Assembly: GCF_964340395.1 (NCBI RefSeq)
Contig: NC_135554.1
Span: 4,218,975 to 4,282,974, forward strand
DNA length: 64,000 bases
Source of the DNA: Glandiceps talaboti
Lineage: Eukaryota; Hemichordata; Enteropneusta; Spengelidae
Reading direction: 5' to 3'
Part shown: one piece after another, positions 46,650 through 58,181 of the stretch
How positions within the stretch are numbered: position 1 is the first letter of the stretch
Layout: each line of letters begins with the position of its first letter
Program-made: the position numbers and the translations under genes
Notes under the pieces: generated by a model
Told to the model about the DNA's origin: nothing
Database searches by the model: none
The model's input: only the letters and a program-made list of their open reading frames with translations

Positions 46650-48071
46650 ACACACACACCATGTACTTTACCTGAGTAGTTGGATTTCGGTGAGGAGTAC
46701 ATACTAAGACTATCATAAACACTGGATGACTTGCTGGCTCCTAAACGTTGCTGTTATAACAACAAATAGAAAGATATATCAAATTAGTAAGTTTCTTTTC
46801 AAGTTATCAAATTCTAAGTAAAGAACAATGCACCAACAATGACTCATCCACTCACTCACTCACTCACTCACTCACTCATTCACCAAATCAACCAACCAAC
46901 CAACCAACAAATGCATAACCATACCTATAATGCTAGTTGTGAGTTGTGAATAATGTTGATTTGATTCACTGTACTTATAATTTATCAACTATACATACCA
47001 AGTAAGCTAGAATCCCATGAAATATGAAAATTATCTGCCCATCAGTTTAGGACAAAACGGTCACACACACACACACAACACCACACAACACACACACACA
47101 CACCACACAACACACACACAACACAGACACACACACACACACACACATACACACACACACACACAACACACACTGACATATGTTGCATTCATTGATACTG
47201 TACACAAAAATAAACTGTGTTTCTTTAGGCTTGTTCTGGTCAAGAGACACTTTATAGAGTAATCCTTGATTTGACTTTTGCAATGGAATGACACAATATG
47301 TGGGCTGAACATAAAATACATTTACTCACTCTAAAAATGCTCTGTTATTATAGTGTTATATACACATCATGCTGTTAGTGAACCAAAAGTTGTTGTTATA
47401 CACTGGTTGTACAAATAGACATTGTACCTCTCAAACTAATTCTGATACTTTAAGTTATTGTAATGCAAACACTTAATACTTGTATAACCATGTTCACATT
47501 ATGTTACATCTCTTCACTACTTCAGTAAAAGTTTCTTTATCATAATTTATAATTTAGACATGTCTCAGCAGACGAATATAAAAGCACTCTCTACCATGAA
47601 GTCACGTGAGTGACACTTGCAAACAAACAATTGAGTTGTTGTGGAATAAATTAGAATATTCTTACTGCTCACACATGAGCTCACACAGAACAAACACGAT
47701 CTTCAGCAAGAAATAATTGATAGCGTCAGTATGTTGTTATGGTAACCGAAGAGGGGTTTTAAACTTTTCAAAAACGAATTGGAATCTTATGAAAAGCAAT
47801 GGCCAACTGTAAGCCAACTTTGGGGGTCCTGGTTATTTCAAAAGTACTACATGTACCTTTGGCTATTATATTAATTACAACCACAACGTAACTTGGACCG
47901 TTAGGTGATTTCAGAAAAAGGCGTCAGTCCAGTCACTGGCTGGGTCACACACAGGTGCTGCACAAATATCAATACCCATATAAAATAATAACTTACCCGC
48001 ACTTTGGCAAGATTGGCCTCCGTTTCTCTAACAATTGACGAAAATTTACTTTCCCAATTAAGAGATGACAT
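26769..48071 (-). CDS. Unrecognised coiled-coil protein, 10 coding exons
   Basis: I do not recognise the family. Exons in transcript order: 47997-48071, 46672-46750, 45621-45826, 44251-44519, 43280-43418, 38220-38320, 37864-37914, 37173-37276, 34160-34303, 26769-26872. All junctions are GT/AG and phases close to a single 423-residue frame. The start is the first ATG after an in-frame TAA. Residues 1-30 (MSSLNWESKFSSIV...) are a possible conserved N-terminal motif. Residues 30-100 are Ser/Tyr/Pro-rich with repeated YSSP. Residues about 105-265 are heptad-like, rich in Glu, Lys, Gln and Leu (for example RQLEEENDALRREIESLKTR), so a coiled coil is likely. Residues 340-423 are acidic and Ser-rich, ending ELESDVL. 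Exon 7 (51 bp) is symmetrical and basic; it could be a cassette exon or a false call. A structural or scaffold role is possible, but I infer no specific function. It is head-to-head with DHCR24, and over half of its span is tandem repeat and other intronic DNA. Confidence 0.82.
27004..33574. repeat. 25-bp satellite, about 260 copies
   Basis: A 6.6-kb array of a 25-bp unit ACAGATTAGTTATATTACAG+TGCAT, with frequent GTACAT, GTGTAT and TTACATT variants. Rare length variants carry GATTACGGTAG (+5 bp) or GATAATAG (+2 to 3 bp), and a CTGATTAG form clusters at 29890-30660. It fills most of intron 9 of the minus-strand coiled-coil gene, ending 130 bp short of the last exon. This is by far the largest array in the window. 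Confidence 0.98.
33575..34159. other. Unique intron sequence
   Basis: Intron 9 of the coiled-coil gene between its exon 9 and the 25-bp satellite. I see no other feature. Confidence 0.6.
35140..35545. other. CpG-rich island with hairpin inside intron 8
   Basis: More than 30 CpG dinucleotides in about 400 bp, in DNA otherwise nearly devoid of CpG. It has an ETS-like CCGGAAAT at 35151-35158, a diverged direct duplication (TAGTATAT...GCATGCGTA...GCAATGC, copies near 35390 and 35465) and a perfect hairpin GCGGCAGC-TTC-GCTGCCGC at 35507-35525. It may be an internal promoter or a young GC-rich insertion. The 93-codon minus-strand frame over it shows no family features. Confidence 0.5.
35580..36920. 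repeat. 35-bp minisatellite (about 38 copies)
   Basis: About 38 copies of a 35-bp unit: TATCTGAATATTACAGTGTC then TATGATATTATACAA. Variants are TAACTGAA, ACATTG and TATGCAA; a few units lack ACA or TGAT. It lies in intron 8 of the coiled-coil gene. It shares the core ATATTACAGTG with the 25-bp satellite in the neighbouring intron. Confidence 0.96.
37012..37086. mobile_element. Small foldback element, copy 1
   Basis: A 75-bp inverted repeat: one arm has GGAAAATATGAGTGACCTAA and GGGGTCCTTG, the other CAACCCTTAGGTCACAAG and TATTTTGC. A second copy lies at 59233-59317 in the opposite orientation, so it is a dispersed family, probably a MITE. Confidence 0.65.
37277..39828. other. Intronic sequence between exons 5 and 8 of the coiled-coil gene
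   Basis: Apart from exons 7 (37864-37914) and 6 (38220-38320), this holds unique AT-rich DNA. A weak direct repeat is visible at 37385-37440 and 37505-37560 (AACTTTTAGGCACACATCAAC versus a diverged copy). No other gene was seen. Confidence 0.5.
39829..43250. repeat. 34-bp minisatellite (about 100 copies)
   Basis: About 100 copies of a 34-bp unit with ACCAGGAGGTATGTTGGTAC and AGTAGAAACTTACA. Variants (GTACAG/GTACAA/GTAAAG, AGACACTT, CAGGCGG, GGAGATATG, CTTAGAACC) recur in the same order. For example the CTTAGAACC unit at 40091 recurs at 41043, 952 bp or 28 units later, with matching neighbours, which shows higher-order duplication. On the coding strand of the surrounding gene each unit contains GGTTGTAAGTTTC. 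It starts about 30 bases after the exon 5 donor. Confidence 0.97.
43581..43868. mobile_element. Foldback element (MITE-like), copy A
   Basis: Arms near 43581 (TTCTACTTGGAAATACAATG) and 43775-43790 (ATATTTCCAAGTAGAA) are inverted. Inner parts also pair (ACTTGTTTGTAACTCAATAA against TTGAGTGTCAAACATGG). The right side extends to about 43868 with sequence related to copy B. The left side looks shortened. It lies in intron 4 of the coiled-coil gene. No coding capacity. Confidence 0.65.
44704..45044. mobile_element. Foldback element (MITE-like), copy B
   Basis: A roughly 340-bp imperfect palindrome. The outer arms AAAGTGGCCATATGGAT and ATCCATATGACCACTTT pair, then TGACTTCCTACTTGAAAAAT with ATTTTTCAAGTAGGAAGGCA. 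Its centre matches copy A (CTTGTTTGTAACT, ACACATTTTTT). It lies in intron 3 of the coiled-coil gene, just upstream of exon 4 in transcript order. Non-coding. Confidence 0.7.
45045..45620. other. Unique intron sequence
   Basis: Rest of intron 3 of the coiled-coil gene. A short phrase AGGTAGGGTCAGGACAGCA occurs twice at about 45352 and 45384. Nothing else was seen. Confidence 0.55.
46525..46660. repeat. (CA)n microsatellite
   Basis: CA runs interrupted by CAGACA and one CTAGTG, ending 12 bases from the exon 2 donor of the minus-strand coiled-coil gene (donor at 46671). On that gene's strand it is a GT run at the start of intron 2. Confidence 0.95.
46849..46912. repeat. (CACT)n and (CCAA)n microsatellites
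   Basis: About seven CACT copies followed, after a short gap, by four ACCA copies, in intron 1 of the coiled-coil gene. Confidence 0.9.
47062..47175. repeat. Interrupted (CA)n microsatellite
   Basis: CA runs broken by CAACACC and CACAACAC phrases, in intron 1 of the coiled-coil gene. Confidence 0.93.
47176..47996. other. Unique intron sequence
   Basis: Rest of intron 1 of the coiled-coil gene. No further feature was recognised. Confidence 0.55.
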
Positions 48072-48586
48072 ACTTGTTGGAGATATCAGCTGTTGCAAAC
48101 TAAAACTTTAAAAGCCGAGGACTCTGCGATTCACCTCACGGTCAAATGGTGCAGCGGACGACAAAATATTTTTTTTACGATTTCCCTTGTGGCGTCCTGT
48201 TTCACTGTCTTCGATCGTCAAATGGAAATAAACACGGTACTTCAGTAATCTATATCTTGCTTCAGAATCGATAAATTGAAAGAAATTCAAACACAATCGA
48301 CCGTTTACTGGCTAGCAACCTTCACAGTCATCCGCCATACTATTTTGAAATCTAGCCAAGTTCAGAGTGATCTCGTGAGATATCGCGTGATCGTCTGGTT
48401 AAGATGACCTTTGATCATACTAGTACTTGACGAATGCTAGCGCCACACGCGTTCACACCCTAGATTTTCGTTTTCAGGTGATTGGTGTGTCATCAAATCG
48501 ATGTCGCGCTGTCTTGCGGAATGCTCTTTCATTCATGCTAATTTTGTGCAATCTTGTGTAATAGGATCTGGTTACAAGACGTCGCA
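48072..48586. promoter_or_regulatory. Head-to-head promoter between coiled-coil gene and DHCR24
   Basis: Only 515 bp separate the two start codons, which face apart, and CpG content rises here. Visible motifs: CTCGTGAGATATCGCGTGA at about 48372, close to the TCTCGCGAGA palindrome of many bidirectional promoters; CCGCCAT at 48333-48339, the core of a YY1 site; and TTCACACCCT near 48452, loosely like a sterol regulatory element (SREBP targets include DHCR24 in vertebrates). The DHCR24 frame has a TAA at 48539-48541, and a 6-codon upstream ORF may sit at 48521-48541. Transcription starts are not determined. Confidence 0.65.
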
Positions 48587-51500
48587 ATGTTTCTCTTCCT
48601 ACTACAAATATTCGCAGTCCTGGTTCTCGCAGCAGTTTTCTGGATTCGAGTAAAGGGCTTCGAATATGTGATCGTCAATCAACGATGGATATTTGTATGT
48701 TTATTTCTACTACCAGTCTCTGTTGTCTACGATTTGTTATTTTACCTGAGAAACTGGATCGTTTTCCAACTCAGCAGTGCTCCTAAACAGCATGATAAAC
48801 GAGTCCAGGACATTCAACGGCAGGTGAGATACTATTTTCTTATGCAAAATGCAAATGGTAAATTGAATATATGAATTATGATACTCAGCTGTAGATGAAT
48901 TATAACTTTTTGCGCCCCTCCCACTCCCCTTTGTTTTTGTACGAAGTTTTAATATTGATTAATTTCAAAGAATTCGAATACCAGAGGATGGATTTGCCGT
49001 AATCTAGTTCACACTATTTGGTTAGCTGCAATACTATGTTTCGCGGTGTGGAAGTTCATTTCTGTATTTTATATAGCCATTAGCAAGGATATGGGTGGTT
49101 TTTATTCCAAAAATCCGTGCGAATGAAATCTGTTCTCAGTCTCGTAGGGAAGAACCATAGTGGAGAGCGAGAGGGAAGACGTGTTGTACCTCATCGTATA
49201 AACCCGGCACCCAAAGCTACTATTTGGTCAACGTAGTATTATCTTCGTTTAGATGACACATAACTCCTGGCTACACATGCATGTACATTGTTCTTATGAT
49301 AAAGCCGGTTGCATGTTTGTAATGTATTTTACGAGATCTGATCATGCCATAGTCCATGCACCAATCCAAGTCATTTGGTGACGAGTTCATCACACGCTCT
49401 GAGTCTCATTCAAACTTTTCCTGCATCTACATTTGTATACATAAATTGTCTACATTAAATAAATTTTCATTAATTATCACCATGATCATTAATTAAATAG
49501 GTCAAGTTTTTCTAAGCATTTTTATTGTGTTGAAATAATATTAATTATAGGGTTATCTATGCAAATACTTTCAATAATCACTTTTTATTTCATTTATTAA
49601 AATGTGACATTTCCAGTCAGATTTTCATGCATTTGTCAAATTTTTGGAACTAAATAGCCAATTTATTGTAAACTGTTATCATACAATGTGTCATTTTTTA
49701 TATTTCACCTTAATTAAAAATTATTATAATTGAATAAATGAATAGATGATATATATAGATGATAACTTGTAGTAAATTGGAATATTCAAAATTAGTCTAG
49801 ACTTAGGACAGGTCTAGTAGAGATTTGCCCTAGATTTGAGACAAGTTTGACCTTTGACCTACATATTCTTTATGCAATCTTGTAACATTTTCAAAGATAC
49901 ATTTGTTCAACACACATTCAATGATAAATAAATATATAGGTAATATATTATGATATACATACAAGAAGTTCTTATCGTAAATATTTTCTATTTTCTAATG
50001 TGAAGGTCCGTGAATGGCGATCTGATGGACGACAAGAGTTAATGTGCACAGCTAGGCCAGGATGGATGACGGTCAGTTTACGTGTCGGAAAGTACAAGAA
50101 AACACATCGTAATATTAAGATTAATTTGGTTGATATTTTGGAGGTTGATACAAATCGACAGATAGTGAGAGTAGAACCAATGGCTACAATGGGACAAATA
50201 ACAGCCACATTGAATCCATTGGGATGGACTTTACCTGTATTGCCTGAACTAGATGATTTGACTGTAGGTAAGAATACCTGGTGAATAAGTCATTGCACAT
50301 CTAGCAATGTAACAGATTTTGACAAACTAAAACTGACACAAACTGTTATTTTAAGGTATCAATCACTCACATTAAGGTGTAACTGATAGTTCATTGCATG
50401 TATTTAAACCTGCAAAATGGCTGGAATATATTTCATAGATTCATTTTTGTGTGTGTGTGGGGGGAGGGGGAGGGGGGGGGGAGGATTGTCTAGTATGATC
50501 GTTGCATAATTAATGAAATATTTATAATTTAGATGAATTATAGAATACATATATTTAAATCCAGAATGAAAAACCTCTTCATGAATTATATTTTTCAAAA
50601 CTTAAATGAAAACATTCTGTCTGTATTTTACAATGGAAGACATCGGGAATGGATTACTTTCAGTATAAATTTACTATCAGTGTTACATTTTAGAATGAAA
50701 GTCACACAGCAAAGTACAAACAATGTTGTGTTAGCTATTTGCCAACCTTTGATTTCTACAAAACAAACACTATTCTTTTGATATAGAAATCTTTGTACAT
50801 TGAAATATTTGTACTTTGAAATATTTGCATATGAAAACCTTTTTGCTAGTCCTGTATATTCAGACATCTTGTGTGTCCTCTTAGATTCTGTACTCAGTGA
50901 CATCGATAATTTGAAAAAGTTGAAATTATTCCAAGTTTAATTTCTATAAGTGGATATACAATATGTTGCATACTGAATGATACTGGATGGCATAACAAGG
51001 CTAACGTCTATACATGGCAGTCACTTTTAGCCAAATGAAGTATTTTAGCTATAATTGTGTATGCATTATTAATTCCAACAGACTACCACCTACCTAATAA
51101 AGTTGGTTTCTAGATGTAGTGTTTATGTCTTAGAGCTCTAGACTGCTTCAAATTGTAAGTCATGTATAAATCATATAAAGTCACTGTCTGCAATGTCATG
51201 TTAAATCTGTGACAATAAGGTCAACAAACTTTTGTTGATAAACTTTTTAAAAAGATAACTGTAATCCCTTCCAATTGTCCAGAGATAGTCATAGACTAAG
51301 TGCACCCTCAACAATTAATTACCAGTAATATAATTTTCTTTTTCCTTTAATTAAATAATAAATTGAGGTTTAGAAGATATAAACCAGTAAATCTTGCAAA
51401 AAGCTTTATTGTCTTTCACATGATAATTTTCATCTTATGCATAGTAAGACAAAATAAGTATAGCTGGATAAATATTATTTTGATGCAGCTGAGATGTACA

Positions 51501-54500
51501 TTCATCAATGATCTAGGATAGGTCAATTAATAACTTAATGAAATATTTGAGTTGTAACTTGTAATGAATAAATAAGGTTTGTCAATTAATAAAATTCTGA
51601 AACCACAAAGGAAAATTTCATCAACTTTTGATTGAAAACAATTTTAATAATTCCCTTCAATCACTGATAAAACTGTCAATACAAAATTGTGAGGATTTTT
51701 CATGTTTCTAACTAATTTAGACACTGGCTGTTTAGACTTTTATCTTTATTAGTGTTTCATTCAGTATTTTGTTTTGTATTTCAAATTCAGTTTACACACT
51801 TTAATTAAAATACAGATAGATTTATAATAATACTAATTGCCAACATGATGTACTTGTATACAAATGCTATGAATACATTAATGGACATATGTACCATCAT
51901 TTAGGAATTTACTTTTAAGGAGATGATGATTAAAAATTCAAATGTATTTGAAATGTTTTTTAGAAATGAAATCTGTTCCAGGTGGCACTTCTGACATTCT
52001 ACCATCTTTAATTAATGAGATTATTTGTTGCAGTCTGATTAGTCATTTACTATTCTCTGTCAGCTTAGGTGGTCTGTTGCAGTCAGTCACTGATTTACTC
52101 TAATTCTGTTTCATCCTAGGTGGCCTTATTATGGGGGTAGGAATAGAGACCTCATCCCACAAACATGGATTGTTTCAGCATACCTGTGTCAGCTTTGAAT
52201 TGGTACTGGCTGATGGAAGCTGTGTTAAATGTTCCAAGGTATATAGTTCAATTTTATACAGTGTTTATACACTAACTTTTTCCACAAAGATTCTCGTCGA
52301 TTATTGGTTGACGAGTCATATTGGGTAGTCCTGATTACAAAATAGTTCACTGCATTAGTAATAATATGATGTCATCATACACTAGCTTTTATCATGTTCA
52401 TGCATGTATGTGACACACTTCATGTCTGCAAAGTTTTGATGTTGAAAATGTTATGTGCAAACAGTATCATCGGGTGCAATTAGTGTCATTGGGTGCAATT
52501 AGTGTCATCGGGTGCAATTAGTGCCATTGGGTGCAATTAGTGTCATAGGGTGCAATTAGTGTCGATCATTGGGTGCAATTAGTGTCATTGGATGCAATTA
52601 GTGTCATAGGGTGCAATTAGTGTCATTGGGTGCAAGTAGTGTCATAGGGTGCAATTAGTGTCATTGGGTGCAATTAGTGTCATAGGGTGCAATTAGTGTC
52701 ATAGGGTGCAATTAGTGTCATTGGGTGCAATTAGTGTCATAGGGTGCAATTAGTGACATAGGGTGCAATTTGTGTCATTGGGTGCAATTAGTGTCATTGG
52801 GTGCAATTAGTGTCATTGGGTGCAATTAGTGTCATTGGGTGCAATTAGTGTCATTGGGTGCAAGTAGTGTCATTGGGTGCAATTTGTGTCGATCATTGGG
52901 TGCAATTAGTGTCATTGGATGCAATTAGTGTCGATCATTGGGTGCAATTAGTGTCATTGGATGCAATTAGTGTTGATCATTGGGTGCAATTAGTGTCATT
53001 GGGTGCAATTAATGTCATTGGGTGCAATTAGTGTCATTGGTGTCATAGGGTGCAATTAGTGTCATAGGGTGCAATTAGTGTCGATCATTGGGTGCAATTA
53101 GTGTCATTGGATGCAATTAGTGTCATAGGGTGCAATTAGTGTCATTGGTGTCATAGGGTGCAATTAGTGTCATTGGGTGCAATTAGTGTTATAGGGTGCA
53201 ATTAGTGTCATTGGGTGCAATTAGTGTCATTGGGTGCAATTAGTGTCATAGGGTGCAATTATTGTCATTGGTGTCATAGGGTGCAATTAGTGTCATTGGG
53301 TGCAATTAGTGTCATTGGATGCAATTAGTGTCATTGGGTGCAATTAGTGTCGATCATTGGGTGCAATCAGTGTCATTGGGTGCAATTAGTGTCATTGGAT
53401 GCAATTAGTGTCGATCATTGGGTGCAATTAGTGTCATTGGGTGCAATTAGTGTCATTGGATGCAATTAGTGTCATTGGGTGCAATTAGTGTCATTGGGTG
53501 CAATTAGTGTCGATCATTGGGTGCAATTAGTGTCATTGGATGCAATTAGTGTCATTTGGTGCAATTAGTGTCATTGGGTGCAATTAGTGTCATTGGATGC
53601 AATTAGTGTCATTTGGTGCAATTAGTGTCATTGGGTGCAATTAGTGTCATTGGATGCAATTAGTGTCATTGGGTGCAATTAGTGTCGATCATTGGGTGCA
53701 ATTAGTGTCATTGGATGCAATTAGTGTCGATCATTGGGTGCAATTAGTGTCATTGGATGCAATTAGTGTCATTGGGTGCAATTAGTGTCATTGGGTGCAA
53801 TTAGTGTCATTGGGTGCAATTAGTGTCGATCATTGGGTGCAATTAGTGTCATTGGATGCAATTAGTGTCGATCATTGGGTGCAATTAGTGTCATTGGATG
53901 CAATTAGTGTCGATCATTGGGTGCAATTAGTGTCATTGGATGCAATTAGTGTCATTGGGTGCAATTAGTGTCGATCATTGGGTGCAATTAGTGTCATAGG
54001 GTGCAATTAGTGTCATTGGGTGCAATTAGTGTCATTGGGTGCAATTAGTGTCATTGGGTGCAATTAGTGTCATTGGATGCAATTAGTGTCATTGGGTGCA
54101 ATTAGTGTCATTGGGTGCAATTAGTGTCGATCATTGGGTGCAATTAGTGTCATTGGGTGCAATTAGTGTCATTGGGTGCAATTAGTGTCGATCATAGGGT
54201 GCAATTAGTGTCATTGGGTGCAATTAGTGTCATTGGGTGCAATTAGTGTCATTGGGTGCAATTAGTGTCATTGGATGCAATTAGTGTCATTGGGTGCAAT
54301 TAGTGTCATTGGGTGCAATTAGTGTCGATCATTGGGTGCAATTAGTGTCATTGGATGCAATTAGTGTCATTGGGTGCAATTAGTGTCATTGGGTGCAATT
54401 AGTGTCATAGGGTGCAATTAGTGTCATAGGGTGCAATTAGTGTCATTGGGTGCAATTAATGTCATAGGGTGCAATTAATGTCATAGGGTGCAATTAGTGT

Positions 54501-57500
54501 CATTGGATGCAATTAGTGTCATAGAGTGCAATTAGTGTCATTGGGTGCAATTAGTGTCATAGGGTGCAATTAGTGTCATTGGGTGCAATTAGTGTCATAG
54601 GGTGCAATTAATGTCATAGGGTGCAATTAGTGTCATTGGGTGCAAGCCAAATCATGTGTAAAACTTACAAGGAACTGTAACTTTGTCCATTATGAAAGTA
54701 ACGGATGATTTAAAATTCTGGACAAATGTGGTTCCTTTCTAAAACAGAAGAAGCATAAATTAAAACAAAAGAAATGGCATCAATACTGATAGGGGTATTA
54801 TTCCATGTCATCTGACAGGAATATCAAATCCATGATTTAATTTTGAGAACAGTTGTACATCACACAAGAACAAAACTGTACTTTTCCTTGGTTTAAAACA
54901 TGTTAATGTATGTATGACAACACTAGCTAAACTTTATTTCCACTTTAAATTAATAACTATATGTCTCTGTTGTTCTTTAGGATGATAACCCAGACCTGTT
55001 TTACGCTGTGCCATGGTCCCATGGTACACTGGGATTCATAGTGTCTGCAGAAATTAAAATTATTCCAGCATACAAGTTTGTCAAGATGGAATACTTCCCA
55101 GTTCACAAGTTTGATGATATCACAGCAGTGTTTGCAGAGAAAGTCACAGAAGAACCTGGCCATGAATTTGTTGAATGTTTGGTCTACTCTGAAAATCAAG
55201 CTGTTGTCATGACAGCAAATCAGACAGCTAGTGCCGAGCCAGACAAGGTGAGATGTGATGAGATGAATATGGTATTTATAATTGATTGACTATGTCATGA
55301 TTGTGATATGGTTATTCTAAGTCATCATCAGAAATCATCTTCAAACCACTCAGACTCTACATAGAGATGTACCAGGAAAATTATTTTGAATGTGTTTTTG
55401 TCACAAAATCATGTGAATGCATGATAATATTTCAATGAAATGTTTTTTTTTTGGTTCTAATGTAATAGTAATATTGGTATTAAAAGAGTCCTAATTGTGT
55501 AAGTACAAGACTGAATAATTTATATATTTGTCCACAAACTTACTGTTTTTAGCTGTACTTGCATAATTGAACATTACAATGACATGCAAAGTATGCATTC
55601 TCATGCATGATGGGAAGATTTTATGTTATGGAATAGTTAATACCTAAAGTGGCACAAGCAGATTTTTTAAGCTTTTTACTCAAGTGAAAATACTTACTTC
55701 TGCACCATATGAAATACATCATTTTCATTTATAGGTGAATTCCATTGGTAATTTCTGGAAGCCATGGTTTTTCAAACATGTTGAATCGTATCTAAAAACT
55801 GGTCATGGAGTTGAATATATTCCACTACGTCATTACTACCATAGACACACCAAGAGTATATTCTGGGAATTACAGGTATGTGTTACATCATTACTACCAT
55901 AGACACACCAAGAGTATATTCTGGGAATTACAGGTATGGAATTACGGCCACCGACAATCCATTGATGTCTGTATGTAAACAGTCATTGGTACTGTGTACA
56001 CTGACTTGATGTCTGTTTGTAAACAGTCATTGGTATTGTGTACACTGACTTGATGTCTGTATGTAAACAGTCATTGGTACTGTGTACACTGACTTGATGT
56101 CTGTATGTAAACAGTCATTGGTATTGTGTACACTGACTTGATGTCTGTATGTAAACAGTCATTGGTACTGTGTACACTGACTTGATGTCTGTATGTAAAC
56201 AGTCATTGGTATTGTGTACACTGACTTGATGTCTGTGTGTAAACAGTCTTGAACCAGGTACAGACCCATTAGCTTGTTTTTCAATGAAAATTAAATGGTA
56301 AATTGTTGGAACATTGGTACAGGGTATCATACATTTACCATCATACTATGATTACTACAAAACTATCTATTAAAATAAGTACAATAAAATAGTAACTATT
56401 ACCAGGGATTTAGCAAATTTATAATAATAGTAGGCAGTAATACCTACAAAACAATGCAGAGTTACTGTAGACAGGTTTTTCCAGGTACCAGCCCTTAAAA
56501 TCTATATCCCTTCTAACATTTAAACATACTTGATATTACCGATTGTATTCTAGTTATATTTGTGCCATCTACAAAGACATTTTAGTTGAGATACTTGTGT
56601 CTATTTTAGGACATTATTCCATTCGGTAACAAACCTATATTCCGATATTTAGTCCCCGCGGACGAAGTCCGGAACGGGGACTTATGGATTGGGTTCCGTC
56701 CGTGCGTCCGTGCGTCCGTCCGTCCACAGCCGTTTCTTGGAGATGCCTGTACCGATTTTTTTCAAACTTGGTACAGGGGCAACATGCTATGGCATACATA
56801 TGCACATCAATTTGTTTTATGATACGATCCAATATGGCCGCCTAGCAGCCATTTTGTTTGCGAATTTTCCCTGTCTAAAGCCATAACTCAGACATGCTCA
56901 CACAGATCTCATTCAGAGTTGGTATTAGGACAGTGTTCTATGGCATATATGTGCATATTCATTGTTGTCATGATACGATCCAATATGGCTGCCTGGCAGC
57001 CATTTTGTTTGTGAATTTTCATGTCCAAAGCCATAACTTAGACATGCTTGAACAGATCTCATTCAAAGTTGGTATTAGGACAGTGTTCTATGACATACAT
57101 GTGCATATCCATTTTCATTGTGATACGATCCAATATGGCTGCCTGGCAGCCATTTTGTTTGCAAATTTTCCATGTCCAAAGCCATAACTCAGACATGCTT
57201 GAACAGATCTCATTCAAAGTTGGTATTAGGACAGTGTTCTATGACATACATGTGCATATCCATTTTCATTGTGATACGATCCAATATGGCTGCCTGGCAG
57301 CCATTTTGTTTGCAAATTTTCCATGTCCAAAGCCATAACTCAGACATGCTTGAACAGATCTCATTCGAAGTTGGTATTAGGACAGTGTTCTATGACATAC
57401 ATGTGCATATCCATTTTCGTCATGATACGATCCAATATGGCTGCCTGGCAGCCATTTTGTTTGTGAATTTTCCATGTCCAAAGCCATAACTCAGACATGC

Positions 57501-58022
57501 TTGAACAGATCTCATTCAGAGTTGGTATTAGGACAGTGTTCTATGACATACATTTGCATATCCATTTTCATATTGATATGATCCCCCATACCCAACCAAT
57601 CCTTTATTGTTGTAGGCATGTTCCATGTCCGACAAGCAGACACAACATATCTAAGTCTGTTTGATTTAGGTTCACAAGTGTTGTTGCGTGATCAGAGTAG
57701 TGCTAATTCCTTAAAACCCAATCATAGCGGGGACTATGTCATTCTCAATGGCTTGTTATGTCTATTTTAGGACATTATTCCATTCGGTAACAACCCTATA
57801 TTCCGATATTTATGTGGTTGGATGGTTCCTCCTAAGATTTCATTATTGAAATTGACTCAAGGTGAAACTGTACGTCAATTGTATGAGAAACACCATGTTA
57901 TTCAGGATATGTTAATTCCAATCTCAAAGCTAGGGGATGGACTCAAGGCCTTCCATAAAGAACTCAAGGTAACTTTGTATACAGTATTTAATATGTGTTG
58001 TGTTCATTTGCCTTGAAGCATG

Positions 58023-58053
<31 letters not shown>

Positions 58054-58128
58054 TGTGTGTGTGGGGGGGTGGGGGTGGGGGGTGGGTGTGCGTGTGTGTG
58101 CATATGTTGTATGTATGTCTATCTGTCT

Positions 58129-58181
<53 letters not shown>

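Noticed and set aside
48072-48098. Nine-residue N-terminal extension of the coiled-coil protein
   Set aside because: It starts at TTG; ATG at 48071 is the first methionine after an in-frame TAA.
48108-48296. 62-codon minus-strand frame upstream of the coiled-coil start
   Set aside because: It begins at TTG, not ATG, and lies in the presumed 5' UTR or promoter.
48554-48586. Earlier start for DHCR24 giving an extra 11 residues
   Set aside because: The codon at 48554 is TTG; the first ATG after the in-frame TAA is 48587 and places the membrane segment at the N-terminus as in the family.
56894-57489. Frames of about 100 codons with [14 protein letters not shown] repeats
   Set aside because: They come from the 151-bp internal repeats of the inserted element; they overlap each other in different frames.
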